Shown here: positions 8,924 through 17,939 of the stretch, one piece after another
How positions within the stretch are numbered: position 1 is the first letter of the stretch
Layout: every line of letters starts with the position of its first letter
Assembly: GCF_013522825.1 (NCBI RefSeq)
Contig: NZ_JAAMQZ010000018.1
Location: forward strand, 36,766-100,765
Length of the DNA stretch: 64,000 nucleotides
Direction of reading: 5' to 3'
DNA from: Stutzerimonas stutzeri
GTDB lineage: Bacteria; Pseudomonadota; Gammaproteobacteria; Pseudomonadales; Pseudomonadaceae
The notes under the pieces: model-generated
What the model was told of the DNA's origin: nothing
Database searches by the model: none
The model's input: the letters and a program-made list of their open reading frames with translations, nothing else
Program-made: the position numbers and the translations under genes

Positions 8924-9715
8924 TTAAAAGTGCGCCTTGACGATCGCACTGAAGGTGTTCTGATCGGTCTTGAACGGCAGGGAGCCGTCTTCCAGGCCGT
9001 ATTTGTCGGACCAGTAATCGTATTCGATACCCACGTAGAGCTTGCCCGGGGTCATGTCCAGCGCCTTGCCCAGGTCGTACTTGACCTGTGGGTTGATGTG
9101 CAGGTTCTTCGACACGAAATCACCCCGGCTCTTGGAGCCCGCATCGTTGACCACCCAGTCGATGTAACCGTCGAAGAGAATGTCGGATTTGCCCACCGGA
9201 ATGGTAATCGCCCAGGTCGGCGTGACCTGCCACTGGCCGGAAGGCTTGCCGGTGCTGCCGTCCGGTTTGCGGTAATAGAAGTTAAAGGCCAGGCGATCGA
9301 AGCCGGGCGCATCCAGATCGAAGCCTGGGCCAAGAAGGTAGATCTGATTGCCACCCTCGCCGCGCTCATAGGTAGCCGCAACCAGCACATCCTTGACCGG
9401 ACCGAACGACATGTCCGCCCCCGAAATCTTGCCGAGCGACAGGCGCGGGGCGAACTCGCCGTAATAGGTATGGCCTTCGCCGCCGGACAGGCCGTTGTAC
9501 CACTTGTTATCGACAAACAGGAACATGTCGCCCCAGCTCCAGCCGCTGGCGTGCTCGAAAGTGATGGTCTGTTGGATGGCCCCGGCATCGACCTTGAAAT
9601 CCTTGCCGTAAAGGTAGGTCAGGCTGTTGTTCTGCCAGTGCATTTCGGCGAAGGCCGGTGCGGCGAGCAGACTGCCGGCCAGGGCGAGGGAGAGCGGAGC
9701 GAGTTTGAAGTTCAT
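8924..9715 (-). CDS. Tsx/OmpK-family outer-membrane nucleoside channel
   Basis: 263-residue outer-membrane beta-barrel. A signal peptide (MNFKLAPLSLALAGSLLAAPAFA) is followed by MHWQNNSLTYLYGKDF, the characteristic start of mature Tsx/OmpK proteins. Alternating aromatic strands run to a terminal ...VKAHF, the C-terminal Phe expected of barrel proteins. Tsx channels pass nucleosides, so this is the likely outer-membrane entry point for purines in the cluster. AAGGG precedes the ATG, and an intrinsic terminator follows. The ~480-base upstream region contains a perfect TTGTGCACAA palindrome, suggesting co-regulation with the catabolic genes. Confidence 0.87.
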   Translation of the reverse strand: MNFKLAPLSLALAGSLLAAPAFAEMHWQNNSLTYLYGKDFKVDAGAIQQTITFEHASGWSWGDMFLFVDNKWYNGLSGGEGHTYYGEFAPRLSLGKISGADMSFGPVKDVLVAATYERGEGGNQIYLLGPGFDLDAPGFDRLAFNFYYRKPDGSTGKPSGQWQVTPTWAITIPVGKSDILFDGYIDWVVNDAGSKSRGDFVSKNLHINPQVKYDLGKALDMTPGKLYVGIEYDYWSDKYGLEDGSLPFKTDQNTFSAIVKAHF

Positions 9716-10047
9716 CTGGATACCCTTGGTTTTTTATTGTGGTTTGACGGTAATTTCAGCGCGCAGTCACATGCCGCGTTGAAAGGGGGCGGGATCAGGC
9801 TGATCGGACAATGGGCTCGTTCGAGGCGCAGACATCGGCTCGCTGGAAGCCCGGTCTTGTTGTCGCTGATGACGTGGGAGCCATGAGACTCCTGAATTCG
9901 CTTGCGCACATGGTTCAGCCTGCCTGGTATTTATTGTTCGGTCATGGGCTTCAGGACTGCAGTCTGATCCGTCCGGATGTTGTCCGGGCGGTCAGCTATT
10001 TTGACTATAGCAATTGTAGACACATTGCAAAACAAATAATTTTATTA

Positions 10048-10057
10048 TTGTGCACAA
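10048..10057. promoter_or_regulatory. Predicted purine-regulon operator (perfect TTGTGCACAA)
   Basis: Perfect palindrome in the 484-base gap 9716-10199, about 330 bases upstream of the Tsx-like gene. The same variant recurs at 20600-20609. The rest of this gap is AT-rich around 10010-10060 and otherwise shows no gene. A promoter near here would give a long leader for the Tsx-like gene. Confidence 0.55.
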
Positions 10058-10102
10058 TTTTTGGAGCTGGTGATCAGCCAGGAGCTGCCAGCCGATAACA
10101 GA

Positions 10103-10123
10103 CAGCCCGCACGTGGCGGGCTG
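10103..10123 (-). terminator. Hairpin downstream of puuD, possible terminator without a T-run
   Basis: CAGCCCGC pairs with GCGGGCTG around a five-base loop, about 80 bases beyond the puuD stop. There is no clear T-run on the minus strand, so intrinsic termination is uncertain. Confidence 0.4.
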
Positions 10124-10199
10124 CAGTTCGTAGCATGGAAACCGCGAAGCGCTTTCGGTGCTGCTGGCGGATCGCGGGGCTGCCAGCGCAGGTCAGGCC

Positions 10200-11435
10200 T
10201 CAGTTGATCTGCGCCCCCTGTGCGATCCAGTTGGCCAGCAGGTCACGCTCTTCCTGGGTCATCTGGGTGATGTTGCCCAGCGGCATGATCTGACTGGCAA
10301 TGGTCTGTGCATGGATCTTGGCGGCCATCTGCTGGATCTGTTCGGGGGTATCGAACATCACCCCAGCCGGCGCTGCGCTGAACAGTGGGCTGGTGGGGGT
10401 TGCCGAATGGCAGACGGTGCAACGCTCTTCAATGACGCTGCTGACCTTGTTGAACTCGTTGTGGTCTGTCGCGCCGCTCTTTTGCTCGCTGATGCTCGCC
10501 TGCTCCGGAGTGGTCGGTGCCAGGTTCTGCGGAACGGGCTGGCGGTTCGGCGAGAGCACGAAGGCCAGGCACACCATGCCGACCGCTGCCGCTGGCAGTG
10601 CCCAGGCGAAGCGGTTGCTGTCGTGGCGAGTGTTGAAGTAGTGACGGACCAGTACCGACAGCGCACCGAGTGCCGCCAGGATCAGCCAGTTGTACTCACT
10701 GCCGTAGGTGCTCGGGAAGTGGTTGCTGATCATGATGAACAGCACCGGCAGGGTGAAGTAGTTGTTGTGGCGCGAGCGCAGCAGGCCCTTGGCCGGCAGC
10801 AGCGGGTCTGGCGTGCGGTTCTGCTCGATGGCCGCCACCAGCGCGCGCTGGGCCGGCATGATGATGCGGAACACGTTGCCGACCATGATGGTGCCGATCA
10901 GTGCGCCGGTATGGATGTAGGCGGCGCGACCGCTGAAGATCTGCGAATAGCCCCAGCAGGCGGCGATCACCAGCACGAACAGGACCAGGCCGAGCAGCGC
11001 CGGCGTCTTGCCCAGTGGCGAGTCACAGAGCAGGTCGTAGATGAACCAGCCGACGATCAGCGAGCCGAAACCGATGGCCACTGCTGCGGCGGGAGAGAGG
11101 CCGCTGCCTGGCAGGACCAGGTAGAGACTGGGGTTGAGGTAGTAGACCACCATCAGCAGGGCGACGCCCGACAGCCAGGTGGTATAGGCCTCCCATTTGA
11201 ACCAGTGCAGGTTCTCCGGCATCTGCGGCGGGGCCAGCTTGTACTTTTCCAGGTGGTAGATACCGCCGCCGTGAATCGCCCAGAGGTCGCCCGACAGGCC
11301 TTCTCGGGGGTTGGCGCGGTTGAGGTTGTTTTCCAGCCAGACGAAGTAGAACGAGGCACCGATCCAGGCGATGCCGACGATCATGTGAATCCAGCGAATA
11401 CCCAGGTTCAGCCATTCGGTGAGATGTGCGTCCAC
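10200..11435 (-). CDS. puuD: PuuD cytochrome c-type urate oxidase
   Basis: Membrane-anchored urate oxidase that passes electrons to the respiratory chain, converting urate to 5-hydroxyisourate. The 411-residue protein has an N-terminal membrane domain of about eight helices with several His (MIVGIAWIGASFYFVWLENN; GGGIYHLEKY). A C-terminal cytochrome c domain carries the haem motif CTVCH near residue 340 and a distal Met (QIMPLGNIT). This two-part architecture is specific to PuuD. The start is GTG at 11435, with AGAGG about ten bases upstream. No other urate oxidase (uricase or FAD-dependent HpxO) is visible, so this is likely the sole urate-oxidising enzyme here. Confidence 0.93.
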   Translation of the reverse strand: MDAHLTEWLNLGIRWIHMIVGIAWIGASFYFVWLENNLNRANPREGLSGDLWAIHGGGIYHLEKYKLAPPQMPENLHWFKWEAYTTWLSGVALLMVVYYLNPSLYLVLPGSGLSPAAAVAIGFGSLIVGWFIYDLLCDSPLGKTPALLGLVLFVLVIAACWGYSQIFSGRAAYIHTGALIGTIMVGNVFRIIMPAQRALVAAIEQNRTPDPLLPAKGLLRSRHNNYFTLPVLFIMISNHFPSTYGSEYNWLILAALGALSVLVRHYFNTRHDSNRFAWALPAAAVGMVCLAFVLSPNRQPVPQNLAPTTPEQASISEQKSGATDHNEFNKVSSVIEERCTVCHSATPTSPLFSAAPAGVMFDTPEQIQQMAAKIHAQTIASQIMPLGNITQMTQEERDLLANWIAQGAQIN

Positions 11436-11515
11436 GATTATTTACCTCTTGCGCGGCCGGCGAACCGACCGTTGTTTCTTGTTATTCGACTCGTCGCGAG
11501 CGGCCAGTGCGGCGC

Positions 11516-12025
11516 TCACTCCGAGTCCCGGTGGGGGTCGAGGAACAGCTCATCCTCGCTGAAGAAATGCTCGTCGCAGTTGTTGCCAGAACCGCTGCGA
11601 TCGACCACCAGGAATTCATCCCGCTTTTCGATCGTCAGCACCGGGTGGTGCCAGACGCCGCGGTGGTAGTTGACGCCCTGCCTGCCGTTGCTGCGGAAGG
11701 CACGGACATTACCCGGTACAGGTGCATCGCCAGCGGGCGCGACCACGACCAGAAAGGGGTTGCCGAGCAGCGGGATGAAAGCCTGGCTGCCCAGCGGATG
11801 ACGTTCCAGCATCTGGATCACGCGCGGCATTTCCAGCATCTCGGCTGCGAAAATGCTGATGATCGCCTGGTCTTCAGGCTGCGCGGTCTCGACCGTCGCC
11901 AGCTTGTGGTAGCGGCGGGTGGAACCGTTGTTGATCATGAAGAACTCGCTGCCTTCGGTCTCGATCACATCACCGAACGGGGCGAAGGCTTCCTTGGTCA
12001 ACGGCTCTATCTTGAGTGTGCGCAT
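11516..12025 (-). CDS. allA: Ureidoglycolate lyase AllA
   Basis: 169-residue cupin-type lyase splitting ureidoglycolate into glyoxylate and urea, the last ureide step. It begins MRTLKIEPLTKEAFAPFGDVIE, the family's usual start. It contains MINNGSTRRYHKLA, HPLGSQAFIPL and GVNYHRGVWHHPVL, which are characteristic AllA blocks with the metal-site histidines. I chose ATG 12025; the open frame extends upstream into uraD sequence. It lies 35 bases downstream of uraD and 80 bases upstream of puuD on the same strand, so puuE-uraD-allA-puuD probably form one transcript. Confidence 0.94.
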   Translation of the reverse strand: MRTLKIEPLTKEAFAPFGDVIETEGSEFFMINNGSTRRYHKLATVETAQPEDQAIISIFAAEMLEMPRVIQMLERHPLGSQAFIPLLGNPFLVVVAPAGDAPVPGNVRAFRSNGRQGVNYHRGVWHHPVLTIEKRDEFLVVDRSGSGNNCDEHFFSEDELFLDPHRDSE

Positions 12026-12060
12026 GGCTGGGGTCTCACTATCGTTATTCGAAGGCAGGC

Positions 12061-12576
12061 TTACATCGCCTGCAGGCGGAACAGGGCGATCTTGTTGATC
12101 TCGCTCACGGCACGGTCGAATTCCTGCTCGGGGGTGTTGTGCAGGCGCTCCTCGAACGCGGCGAGGATCTGGTGCCGATTGCTGCCCTTGACCGCCATGA
12201 TGAAGATGAAGCCGAACCTGTCCTTGTAGGCTTCGTTGAGTTCGGTGAAGCGGGCGAACTCCTCGGCGGTGCATTCATGGATGCCGGCGCCGGCCTGTTC
12301 CGAGGTGCTGGAGGCGGTCAGCTCGCCGCGTACGGCGGCCTTGCCGGCGAGGTCCGGGTGGGCGTTGATCAGTGCCAGCTGGGTTTCGCGCGGGGCGTTC
12401 AGCAGAATCTCGGACATGCGCCGATGGAGCGTCTCGATGTCGTCGAGGCTTTCGTCGACGCCCTGGTCATAGGCCTGTTCGGCGACCCACGGCGAGTGCT
12501 CGTAGATGTCGGCGAAGGTGGCGACGAAGGCGTCGCGGTCGAGGCTGGACGGCGTGATCGTCTGGAAGCGGCTCAT
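12061..12576 (-). CDS. uraD: OHCU decarboxylase UraD
   Basis: 171-residue 2-oxo-4-hydroxy-4-carboxy-5-ureidoimidazoline decarboxylase, which yields S-allantoin. Diagnostic text is INAHPDLAGKAAVRGELTASSTSEQAGAG (key words HPDLAGK and SSTSEQAGAG), including the catalytic His of the HPxL motif, and LNEAYKDRFGFIFIMAVKG. The start codon overlaps the puuE stop as ATGA (12573-12576), so translation is coupled to puuE. Together with uraH it performs the two post-urate steps. Confidence 0.95.
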   Translation of the reverse strand: MSRFQTITPSSLDRDAFVATFADIYEHSPWVAEQAYDQGVDESLDDIETLHRRMSEILLNAPRETQLALINAHPDLAGKAAVRGELTASSTSEQAGAGIHECTAEEFARFTELNEAYKDRFGFIFIMAVKGSNRHQILAAFEERLHNTPEQEFDRAVSEINKIALFRLQAM

Positions 12577-13502
12577 TTCGCGCTCTCCTGGGTGAACGGG
12601 TGGGTGGCGTGCCAGTGGCGGGCGATATCGACGCGGCGGGCGAACCAGACCTGCTCATGGCTTTGTACGTATTCGATGAAGCGCTGCAGCGCGGCCATAC
12701 GGGCGGGGCGGCCCAGCAGCCGGCAATGCATGCCGATGGTGAGCATCTTCGGCGCTTCGGCGCCCTCGGCGTAGAGCACGTCGAAGGCGTCCTTGAGGTA
12801 GGTGTAGAAGTCGTCGCCGCTGTTGAAGCCCTGGACCTGGGTGAAGCGCATATCGTTGGTGTCCAGGGTGTAGGGGATCACCAGGTGCGGCTGCTCCGGC
12901 GTGCTGGCCGGGTCCCAGTAGGGCAGGTCGTCGTCGTAGGTGTCGCAGTCGTAGAGGAAGCCACCTTCCTCGCGCACCAGCCGGCGCGTGTTCGGCCCGG
13001 TGCGGCCGGTGTACCAGCCCAGCGGGCGCTCGCCGGTGAGTTCGGTGAGGATGCGGATGGCCTCGAGCATGTGCTCGCGCTCCTGCTCCTCGTCCATGTA
13101 CTGGTAGTCGATCCAGCGATAGCCGTGGCTGCAGATCTCGTGGCCATCGGCGACCATCGCCTCGATCACCTGCGGATGGCGTTGTGCGGCCATCGCAACG
13201 GCGAAGATCGTCAGCGGGATGTCGTGCTTCTTGAACAGCTTGAGCAGGCGCCAGACGCCGGCGCGGCTGCCATATTCGTAAAGCGATTCCATGCTCATGT
13301 GACGCACGCTCTGTAGCGGTTGTGCGGCCACCATCTCGGACAGAAAGGCTTCGGATTCCTTATCGCCGTGCAGTACGCAGCGCTCACCGCCTTCTTCGTA
13401 GTTCAGCACGAAAGACAGCGCGATGCGGGCGTTGCCAGGCCAGTGTGGATGGGGAGGGTTGCCGGCATAGCCGATGAGGTCACGAGGGTAGTCGGCGCTC
13501 AT
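12573..13502 (-). CDS. puuE: PuuE allantoinase (polysaccharide-deacetylase fold)
   Basis: 309-residue metal-independent allantoinase of the NodB/polysaccharide-deacetylase superfamily, hydrolysing allantoin to allantoate. It begins MSADYPRDLIGYAGNPPHPHWPGNARIALSFVLNYEEGGE; the DYPRDLIGYG/AxxPPxxxWPxxARIAVxFVLNYEEGxE block is diagnostic for PuuE. Later motifs are SHGYRWIDYQ and RTGPNTRRLV. AAGGAA lies 8 bases before the ATG. It is the first gene of the minus-strand ureide operon, and a perfect TTGTATACAA lies 68 bases upstream. Confidence 0.95.
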   Translation of the reverse strand: MSADYPRDLIGYAGNPPHPHWPGNARIALSFVLNYEEGGERCVLHGDKESEAFLSEMVAAQPLQSVRHMSMESLYEYGSRAGVWRLLKLFKKHDIPLTIFAVAMAAQRHPQVIEAMVADGHEICSHGYRWIDYQYMDEEQEREHMLEAIRILTELTGERPLGWYTGRTGPNTRRLVREEGGFLYDCDTYDDDLPYWDPASTPEQPHLVIPYTLDTNDMRFTQVQGFNSGDDFYTYLKDAFDVLYAEGAEAPKMLTIGMHCRLLGRPARMAALQRFIEYVQSHEQVWFARRVDIARHWHATHPFTQESAK

Positions 13503-13569
13503 TTATTGTTTTTCCTTGGTGAGATGCGAGGTCGTCGGGGACGGGATGGCATGCGACCGTATGGGATTA

Positions 13570-13579
13570 TTGTATACAA
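13570..13579. promoter_or_regulatory. Predicted purine-regulon operator of puuE (perfect TTGTATACAA)
   Basis: Perfect palindrome 68 bases upstream of the puuE ATG, in the 354-base divergent region 13503-13856 shared with uraH. A second, imperfect copy lies 150 bases further right. No gene is seen in this region. Confidence 0.68.
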
Positions 13580-13728
13580 AAGCTTTTGAGGTTTGTAAAT
13601 CAAAACCCTGAGAAAAAATGATGGATGGCGTTTCCGGGGGAGAAAGCGGTCCCGGAAACGCCCCTGTAAATGCGTAAAAGCCCGCGTACAGCGGATATTC
13701 TGGGCAGGCAAAAAAGACAGATCAAAAA

Positions 13729-13738
13729 CTGTGTACAA
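13729..13738. promoter_or_regulatory. Predicted purine-regulon operator of uraH (CTGTGTACAA)
   Basis: One arm (TACAA) matches exactly and the other is degenerate, so this is a weaker copy of the palindrome. It lies about 120 bases upstream of the uraH ATG and is placed to control the uraH side of the divergent promoter region. Confidence 0.42.
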
Positions 13739-13856
13739 TTTTAATCGAAACTGTCTTTTATATGGTTGCGTGCATGCTATGCTCCTGCCAGACCCACAAC
13801 ATCGACAAGAGGAGGCAGGCGCCTGCAGAGGGACTTCGCTGCAACGCCGGAAATCT

Positions 13857-14210
13857 ATGGGACGTTTGACTACTCATGTGCTGGACGCCGCGCACGGCTG
13901 TCCGGGCAGCGACATCAAGATCGAACTTTATCGCGTCGAGGACGCCGGCCTGGAGCTGGTTGCCAGCCGGCAGACCAATGCCGACGGGCGCTGCGATGCG
14001 CCATTGCTGGAAGGCGACGAGTACCGCTCCGGCGTCTATCAGCTGCAATTCAGTGCTGGCGATTACTACCGCGCGCGCGGCGTGCAGCTGGCCGAGCCGG
14101 CCTTCCTCGACGTGGTGGTGCTGCGCTTCGGCATCAGCGCCGAGCAGGACCATTACCACGTGCCTCTGCTGATCTCTCCGTACAGCTACTCGACTTATCG
14201 CGGCAGCTGA
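13857..14210 (+). CDS. uraH: 5-hydroxyisourate hydrolase UraH (transthyretin-like)
   Basis: 117-residue hydrolase converting 5-hydroxyisourate to OHCU. It begins MGRLTTHVLDAAHGCPG, the standard bacterial HIUase N-terminus with its active-site His (TTHVLD). It ends in the family tetrapeptide YRGS preceded by YHVPLLISPYSYSTY. ATG 13857 is chosen on homology although the ribosome-binding site is weak; the frame is open upstream without family resemblance. It is transcribed away from the puuE operon and closed by an intrinsic terminator. In P. aeruginosa the equivalent gene neighbours the purine permease, as I recall; here a metal cassette intervenes. Confidence 0.95.
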   Translation: MGRLTTHVLDAAHGCPGSDIKIELYRVEDAGLELVASRQTNADGRCDAPLLEGDEYRSGVYQLQFSAGDYYRARGVQLAEPAFLDVVVLRFGISAEQDHYHVPLLISPYSYSTYRGS

Positions 14211-14256
14211 CAACGACCCGAACCATGCTCTGATGGCTCCATTCGTGAGCCTGCCA

Positions 14257-14282
14257 CCCGCCCTCAAGGCGGGTGTTTTTTT
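14257..14282 (+). terminator. Intrinsic terminator of uraH
   Basis: ACCCGCC and GGCGGGT pair around CTCAA, followed by seven T residues (14276-14282). It lies 46 bases after the stop codon. Confidence 0.92.
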
Positions 14283-14394
14283 ATCAGGAGTGCCTGGAGC
14301 ATTTTTGCTTGCGGGCTCAGCGCCGGGGGCGCTGTCCGGGTGCGCAGGATGTCCTCACGAACTGCCGAACCACCTGGGTAGCCCGTGAGCTGAA

Positions 14395-14865
14395 CTATTC
14401 TGCGCCGGCTGCCTTATCGCCATGTGTACGGCGAGCCACGGCGCCGGTGCGTTTCACGCTGGCGCCAGGGGCGTCGTCCGGCTGCTGCAGCCCGTCCAGG
14501 ATCGGGCAGTCCGGTCGCTCATCCCCCGCGCAGCAACTGACCAGGGTTTTCAGCGTCTCCGCCATCTGTCGCATGTTATCCATGCGGCGCTCCAGTTCGG
14601 CGATATGCTCCTGGGCCAGGCGCTTGACGTCCGCGCTCTGACGCGACTTATCCTTCCACAGACCCAGCAGGTTGCCGATCTCGGCCACCGAGAAGCCGAG
14701 ATCGCGGGCACGACGGATGAAGTGCAGACGGTGGATGTCGGCCTGGGTGTAGGCGCGATAGCCCGAGTCGGTCCGGTCCGCCGGTGGCGTCAGGCCGATC
14801 TGCTCGTAGTAGCGGATCATCTTGGGTGAGACCCTGGATGCCTTGGATGCTTCACCGATGTTCAT
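14395..14865 (-). CDS. cueR: CueR, copper(I)-responsive MerR-family activator
   Basis: 156-residue MerR-family regulator. The N-terminal winged helix (MNIGEASKASRVSPKMIRYYEQIGL, RTDSGYRAY) is followed by a dimerisation coiled coil. The metal loop SCCAGDERPDCPIL places cysteines at residues 111, 112 and 120; Cys112 and Cys120 are the CueR Cu(I) ligands. The protein carries about twenty residues more than a typical CueR at its C-terminus. It lies 15 bases downstream of copA on the same strand, and the copA promoter shows a classic 19-base MerR spacer, so it should activate its own operon. Confidence 0.92.
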   Translation of the reverse strand: MNIGEASKASRVSPKMIRYYEQIGLTPPADRTDSGYRAYTQADIHRLHFIRRARDLGFSVAEIGNLLGLWKDKSRQSADVKRLAQEHIAELERRMDNMRQMAETLKTLVSCCAGDERPDCPILDGLQQPDDAPGASVKRTGAVARRTHGDKAAGAE

Positions 14866-14880
14866 GGCGATTCTCCTCGC

Positions 14881-17373
14881 TCAATGGGCGGTATCCGCTG
14901 CCAGCGGTGGCTGGAAACGCCGCAGCCGTAGCGCATTGCCCAGGACGAACACACTGGACAGCGCCATCGCACCTGCCGCGAAGATGGGCGACAGCAGCAG
15001 TCCGTAGGCCGGGTATAGCACACCCGCGGCCAGTGGAATCAGCGCTGTGTTGTAGCCAAAGGCCCAGAACAGGTTCTGGCGGATGTTGCCGAGGGTGGCC
15101 TTGGACAGCGCGATGGCGTTGGGCACACCCTGCAGGTTGCCGGACATCAGCACCACGTCGGCGGATTCCACCGCCACGTCGGTGCCGGTGCCGATCGCCA
15201 GCCCCACGTCGGCTGCGGCCAGCGCCGGCGCGTCGTTGATGCCGTCGCCGACGAAGGCGATCTGGCCGTGAGCCGCTTTCAACCGGCGCACCGCTTCCAC
15301 CTTGCCCTCGGGCAGCACTTCGGCCACGACCTCATCGATGCCCAGTTGCCGGGCGATGGCCTGTGCCGTGTGCGCGTTGTCGCCGGTGATCATCGCCACC
15401 TTCAGGCCCAGCTGGTGCAGCGCGGCGATGGCGGCGGGGGTGCTGGGCTTGATCGGGTCGGCGACCGCGACGATGGCGGCCAGCCGGCCCTCGATGGCGG
15501 CATACAGCGGCGACTTGCCTTCGCCGCCCAGGCGTTTGGCCGTCCCGGCGAAGCCGCCAACGTCCAGGCCCAGTTCACGCATGAAGCGGTCAGCGCCGAC
15601 TTCGACGCGCACGCCATCCACGTTGGCACGCACGCCCATGCCGGTGACCGACTCGAAACCGGTCATCAGCGGCAGCTCGATAGCCGTTTGCTCGGCAGCC
15701 TCGACGATGGCACGGGCGATCGGATGTTCCGAACGCGCTTCCACGGCGGCGACCTTGGCCAGCACTTGGTCGCGGTCGAAGCCTTCGGCGATCTCCAGGT
15801 CGGTCAGCACCGGGCGGCCTTCGGTCAGCGTGCCGGTCTTGTCCACGGCCACCACCCGAGCGTCCTTGAGCAGTTGCAGCGCCTCGCCCTTGCGGAACAG
15901 CACGCCCATTTCGGCGCCCCGGCCGGTGCCGACCATGATCGAGGTCGGTGTCGCCAGCCCCATGGCGCAGGGGCAGGCGATGATGAGTACGGCTACCGCG
16001 TTGACCAGGGCAAAGGTCAGCGCTGGCGACGGTCCGAAGACCAGCCAGACCAGGAAGGTCAGCGCCGCCGCCAGCATGACCGCGGGCACGAACCACAGCG
16101 TCACCTTGTCCACCACGGCCTGGATCGGCAGCTTGGAGCCCTGGGCCTGTTCGACCAGCCGGATGATCTGCGCCAGCATGGTCTGCCCGCCCACGGCGGT
16201 GGCGCGCAGCGTCAGGGCGCCGTTCTGGTTGACGGTGCCGCCGACCAGCGTGCTGCCGGCGCGCTTCTCCACGGGAATCGGCTCGCCGGTGATCATCGAC
16301 TCGTCGACGAAGCTGCCGCCCTCGGTCACTTCGCCATCGACCGGCACCCGTTCGCCGGGGCGTACTTCAACGAGGTCGCCCAGGACTACCTCGGTGATCG
16401 GGATGTCCACGGTGCGGCCCTCGCGCACGACATGCGCCACCTTGGCCTGCAGCCCGACCAGGCGCTTGATGGCTTCGGAGGTGCGCCCCTTGGCGCGGGC
16501 CTCGAGGAAGCGCCCCAGCAGGATCAGCGCGACGATGACAGCCGCCGCCTCGTAGTAGACGTTCACCGTACCGGCTGGCAGCAGGCCGGGAGCGAAGGTG
16601 GCGACCAGCGAATAGCCGAACGCGGCAGCGGTACCGACGGCGACCAGCGAGTTCATGTCCGGCGCCAGGCGTACCAGGGCGGGGAAGCCCTTCTGATAGA
16701 AACGCCGGCCGGGAATGACCAGTACCAACAGCGTCAGCGCGAACTGCAGATACCAGCTCTGCTGAAGGCCGATGGTCGCCATGACCCACTCGTGCATGCC
16801 GGGAATCATGTGCGAGCCCATTTCGAGCACGAACACCGGCAGTGCCAGCAGCGTGGCCAGGATCAGGTCGCGCTTGAGTTCGACCCGTTCGGCGTCCTTC
16901 TTTTCCGCAGCCTGGTCGTCGGCCTGCGCGGCGCTATCGACAGCGCGGGCCTCGTAGCCAACCTTGCCGACAGCGGCGAGCAGATCCTCCACGGCCACCA
17001 CGCCACGCACCCTGGCCCGTTCGGTCGCCAGGTTCACCGTGGCTTCCGCGACGCCGGGCACCGCCTTGAGTGCCCGCTCGACACGGCCCACGCAGGAGGC
17101 GCAGGTCATGCCCTCGATCGCCAGCTCGACGGTATTGGCGGGCACGTCGTAGCCGACCTTTTCGACCGCCCGGACCAGCGCCATGCGATCGACGGGACCC
17201 GCCAGGCGAATGTCCGCTCGTTCGGTGGCCAGGTTGACGGATACACTGTCCACGCCTTCGATCCTGGCCAGGGCCGCTTCGACACGACCGACACAGCTGG
17301 CGCAGGTCATGCCTTCGATGGGCAGACTGATGGATGTGGTGGCACGAACATCACTTGTGTTTGACGTGCTCAT
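14881..17373 (-). CDS. copA: CopA, copper-exporting P1B-type ATPase
   Basis: 830-residue copper(I) exporter of the inner membrane. Two heavy-metal-associated domains each carry GMTCASC (first pair Cys24/Cys27, second near residues 88-94). They are followed by eight membrane segments with the CPC metal motif ([10 protein letters not shown]), the actuator TGEP ([11 protein letters not shown]), the phosphorylation site DKTGTLTEG and [13 protein letters not shown] 17373 (MSTSNTSDV) is chosen; the frame extends 57 codons upstream across the promoter, which cannot be coding. It is the first gene of the copA-cueR operon. Confidence 0.95.
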   Translation of the reverse strand: MSTSNTSDVRATTSISLPIEGMTCASCVGRVEAALARIEGVDSVSVNLATERADIRLAGPVDRMALVRAVEKVGYDVPANTVELAIEGMTCASCVGRVERALKAVPGVAEATVNLATERARVRGVVAVEDLLAAVGKVGYEARAVDSAAQADDQAAEKKDAERVELKRDLILATLLALPVFVLEMGSHMIPGMHEWVMATIGLQQSWYLQFALTLLVLVIPGRRFYQKGFPALVRLAPDMNSLVAVGTAAAFGYSLVATFAPGLLPAGTVNVYYEAAAVIVALILLGRFLEARAKGRTSEAIKRLVGLQAKVAHVVREGRTVDIPITEVVLGDLVEVRPGERVPVDGEVTEGGSFVDESMITGEPIPVEKRAGSTLVGGTVNQNGALTLRATAVGGQTMLAQIIRLVEQAQGSKLPIQAVVDKVTLWFVPAVMLAAALTFLVWLVFGPSPALTFALVNAVAVLIIACPCAMGLATPTSIMVGTGRGAEMGVLFRKGEALQLLKDARVVAVDKTGTLTEGRPVLTDLEIAEGFDRDQVLAKVAAVEARSEHPIARAIVEAAEQTAIELPLMTGFESVTGMGVRANVDGVRVEVGADRFMRELGLDVGGFAGTAKRLGGEGKSPLYAAIEGRLAAIVAVADPIKPSTPAAIAALHQLGLKVAMITGDNAHTAQAIARQLGIDEVVAEVLPEGKVEAVRRLKAAHGQIAFVGDGINDAPALAAADVGLAIGTGTDVAVESADVVLMSGNLQGVPNAIALSKATLGNIRQNLFWAFGYNTALIPLAAGVLYPAYGLLLSPIFAAGAMALSSVFVLGNALRLRRFQPPLAADTAH

Positions 17374-17408
17374 GGTTCGTTCCCATTGGTTGTATTCGAG
17401 ATGGCGAC

Positions 17409-17439
17409 AAGCTAGGCCTTGCCATCGTGGGAAGGTCAA
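17409..17439 (-). promoter_or_regulatory. CueR-type copA promoter with 19-base spacer
   Basis: On the minus strand a -35 TTGACC (17434-17439) and a -10 TAGCTT (17409-17414) are separated by 19 bases, the overlong spacer required by MerR activators. The spacer is covered by a 19-base imperfect palindrome at 17417-17435 with arms CCTTCCC and GGCAAGG, close to known CueR boxes. It lies 36 bases upstream of the copA ATG. Confidence 0.88.
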
Positions 17440-17483
17440 GTACTGTGCGTTCTTTAACGGCGAAAGGGCAGGGCTTTCCAGAT

Positions 17484-17834
17484 ATGTCTTCCAACAAACG
17501 GGGTGACGCCCATGGTGAAAGTGTCGACCTGGCTTCCCTGTCACAGAATGATGTGACCATCCTTGCCGAGACCTTTCGCCTCCTGGGCGATCCCTCGCGC
17601 CTGAGGATCATGCTGCGCTGCATGCAGGGCTCCTCTCCGGTTGGCGACATCGCCGAGAGCCTGGATCTCTCGCAATCGCTGGTCAGTCACCATCTGCGAC
17701 TGCTTCGCGGCGCCCGCCTGGTCAAGGGCGTGCGCCATGCCAAGCATATCTTCTACGAGGTCGACGACAGCCATGTGAGCCAGGTGCTGCTGGACATGGC
17801 CAGCCACATCGCCGAGGACCGTGGCGAAGAATAG
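17484..17834 (+). CDS. ArsR/SmtB-family zinc-type sensor
   Basis: 116-residue winged-helix repressor. The core is [16 protein letters not shown], then the recognition helix [14 protein letters not shown]. In the last helix Asp95, His97, His108 and Glu111 reproduce exactly the spacing of the alpha-5 zinc site of SmtB (Asp-x-His-x10-His-x2-Glu). There is no N-terminal cysteine metal site. It is divergent from copA and 105 bases upstream of a CDF exporter on the same strand. An operator-like palindrome lies between the two genes. It is inferred to repress the exporter and release on zinc. Confidence 0.88.
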   Translation: MSSNKRGDAHGESVDLASLSQNDVTILAETFRLLGDPSRLRIMLRCMQGSSPVGDIAESLDLSQSLVSHHLRLLRGARLVKGVRHAKHIFYEVDDSHVSQVLLDMASHIAEDRGEE

Positions 17835-17876
17835 CCTGCAGCCAGTTCAAGAGGCGCAGGGTTGTTTTTTAAAAAA

Positions 17877-17898
17877 ACATATGAATATATGTTCATGT
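17877..17898. promoter_or_regulatory. Predicted ArsR/SmtB operator in front of the CDF exporter
   Basis: AT-rich palindromic block: arms ACATAT and ATATGT around GAAT, overlapping TGAA...TTCA. This resembles the ATATGAACA-type repeats bound by SmtB/CzrA proteins. It lies 42 bases upstream of the exporter ATG. A second palindrome (GGTTGC/GCAACC) follows at 17904-17922. Confidence 0.6.
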
Positions 17899-17939
17899 GT
17901 TATGGTTGCTGCATATGCAACCGACTGTCCGAGGCTCAG

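Noticed and set aside
15268..17364. A 698-codon plus-strand frame opposite copA
   Set aside because: Shadow of copA: no ribosome-binding site of note and no motif.
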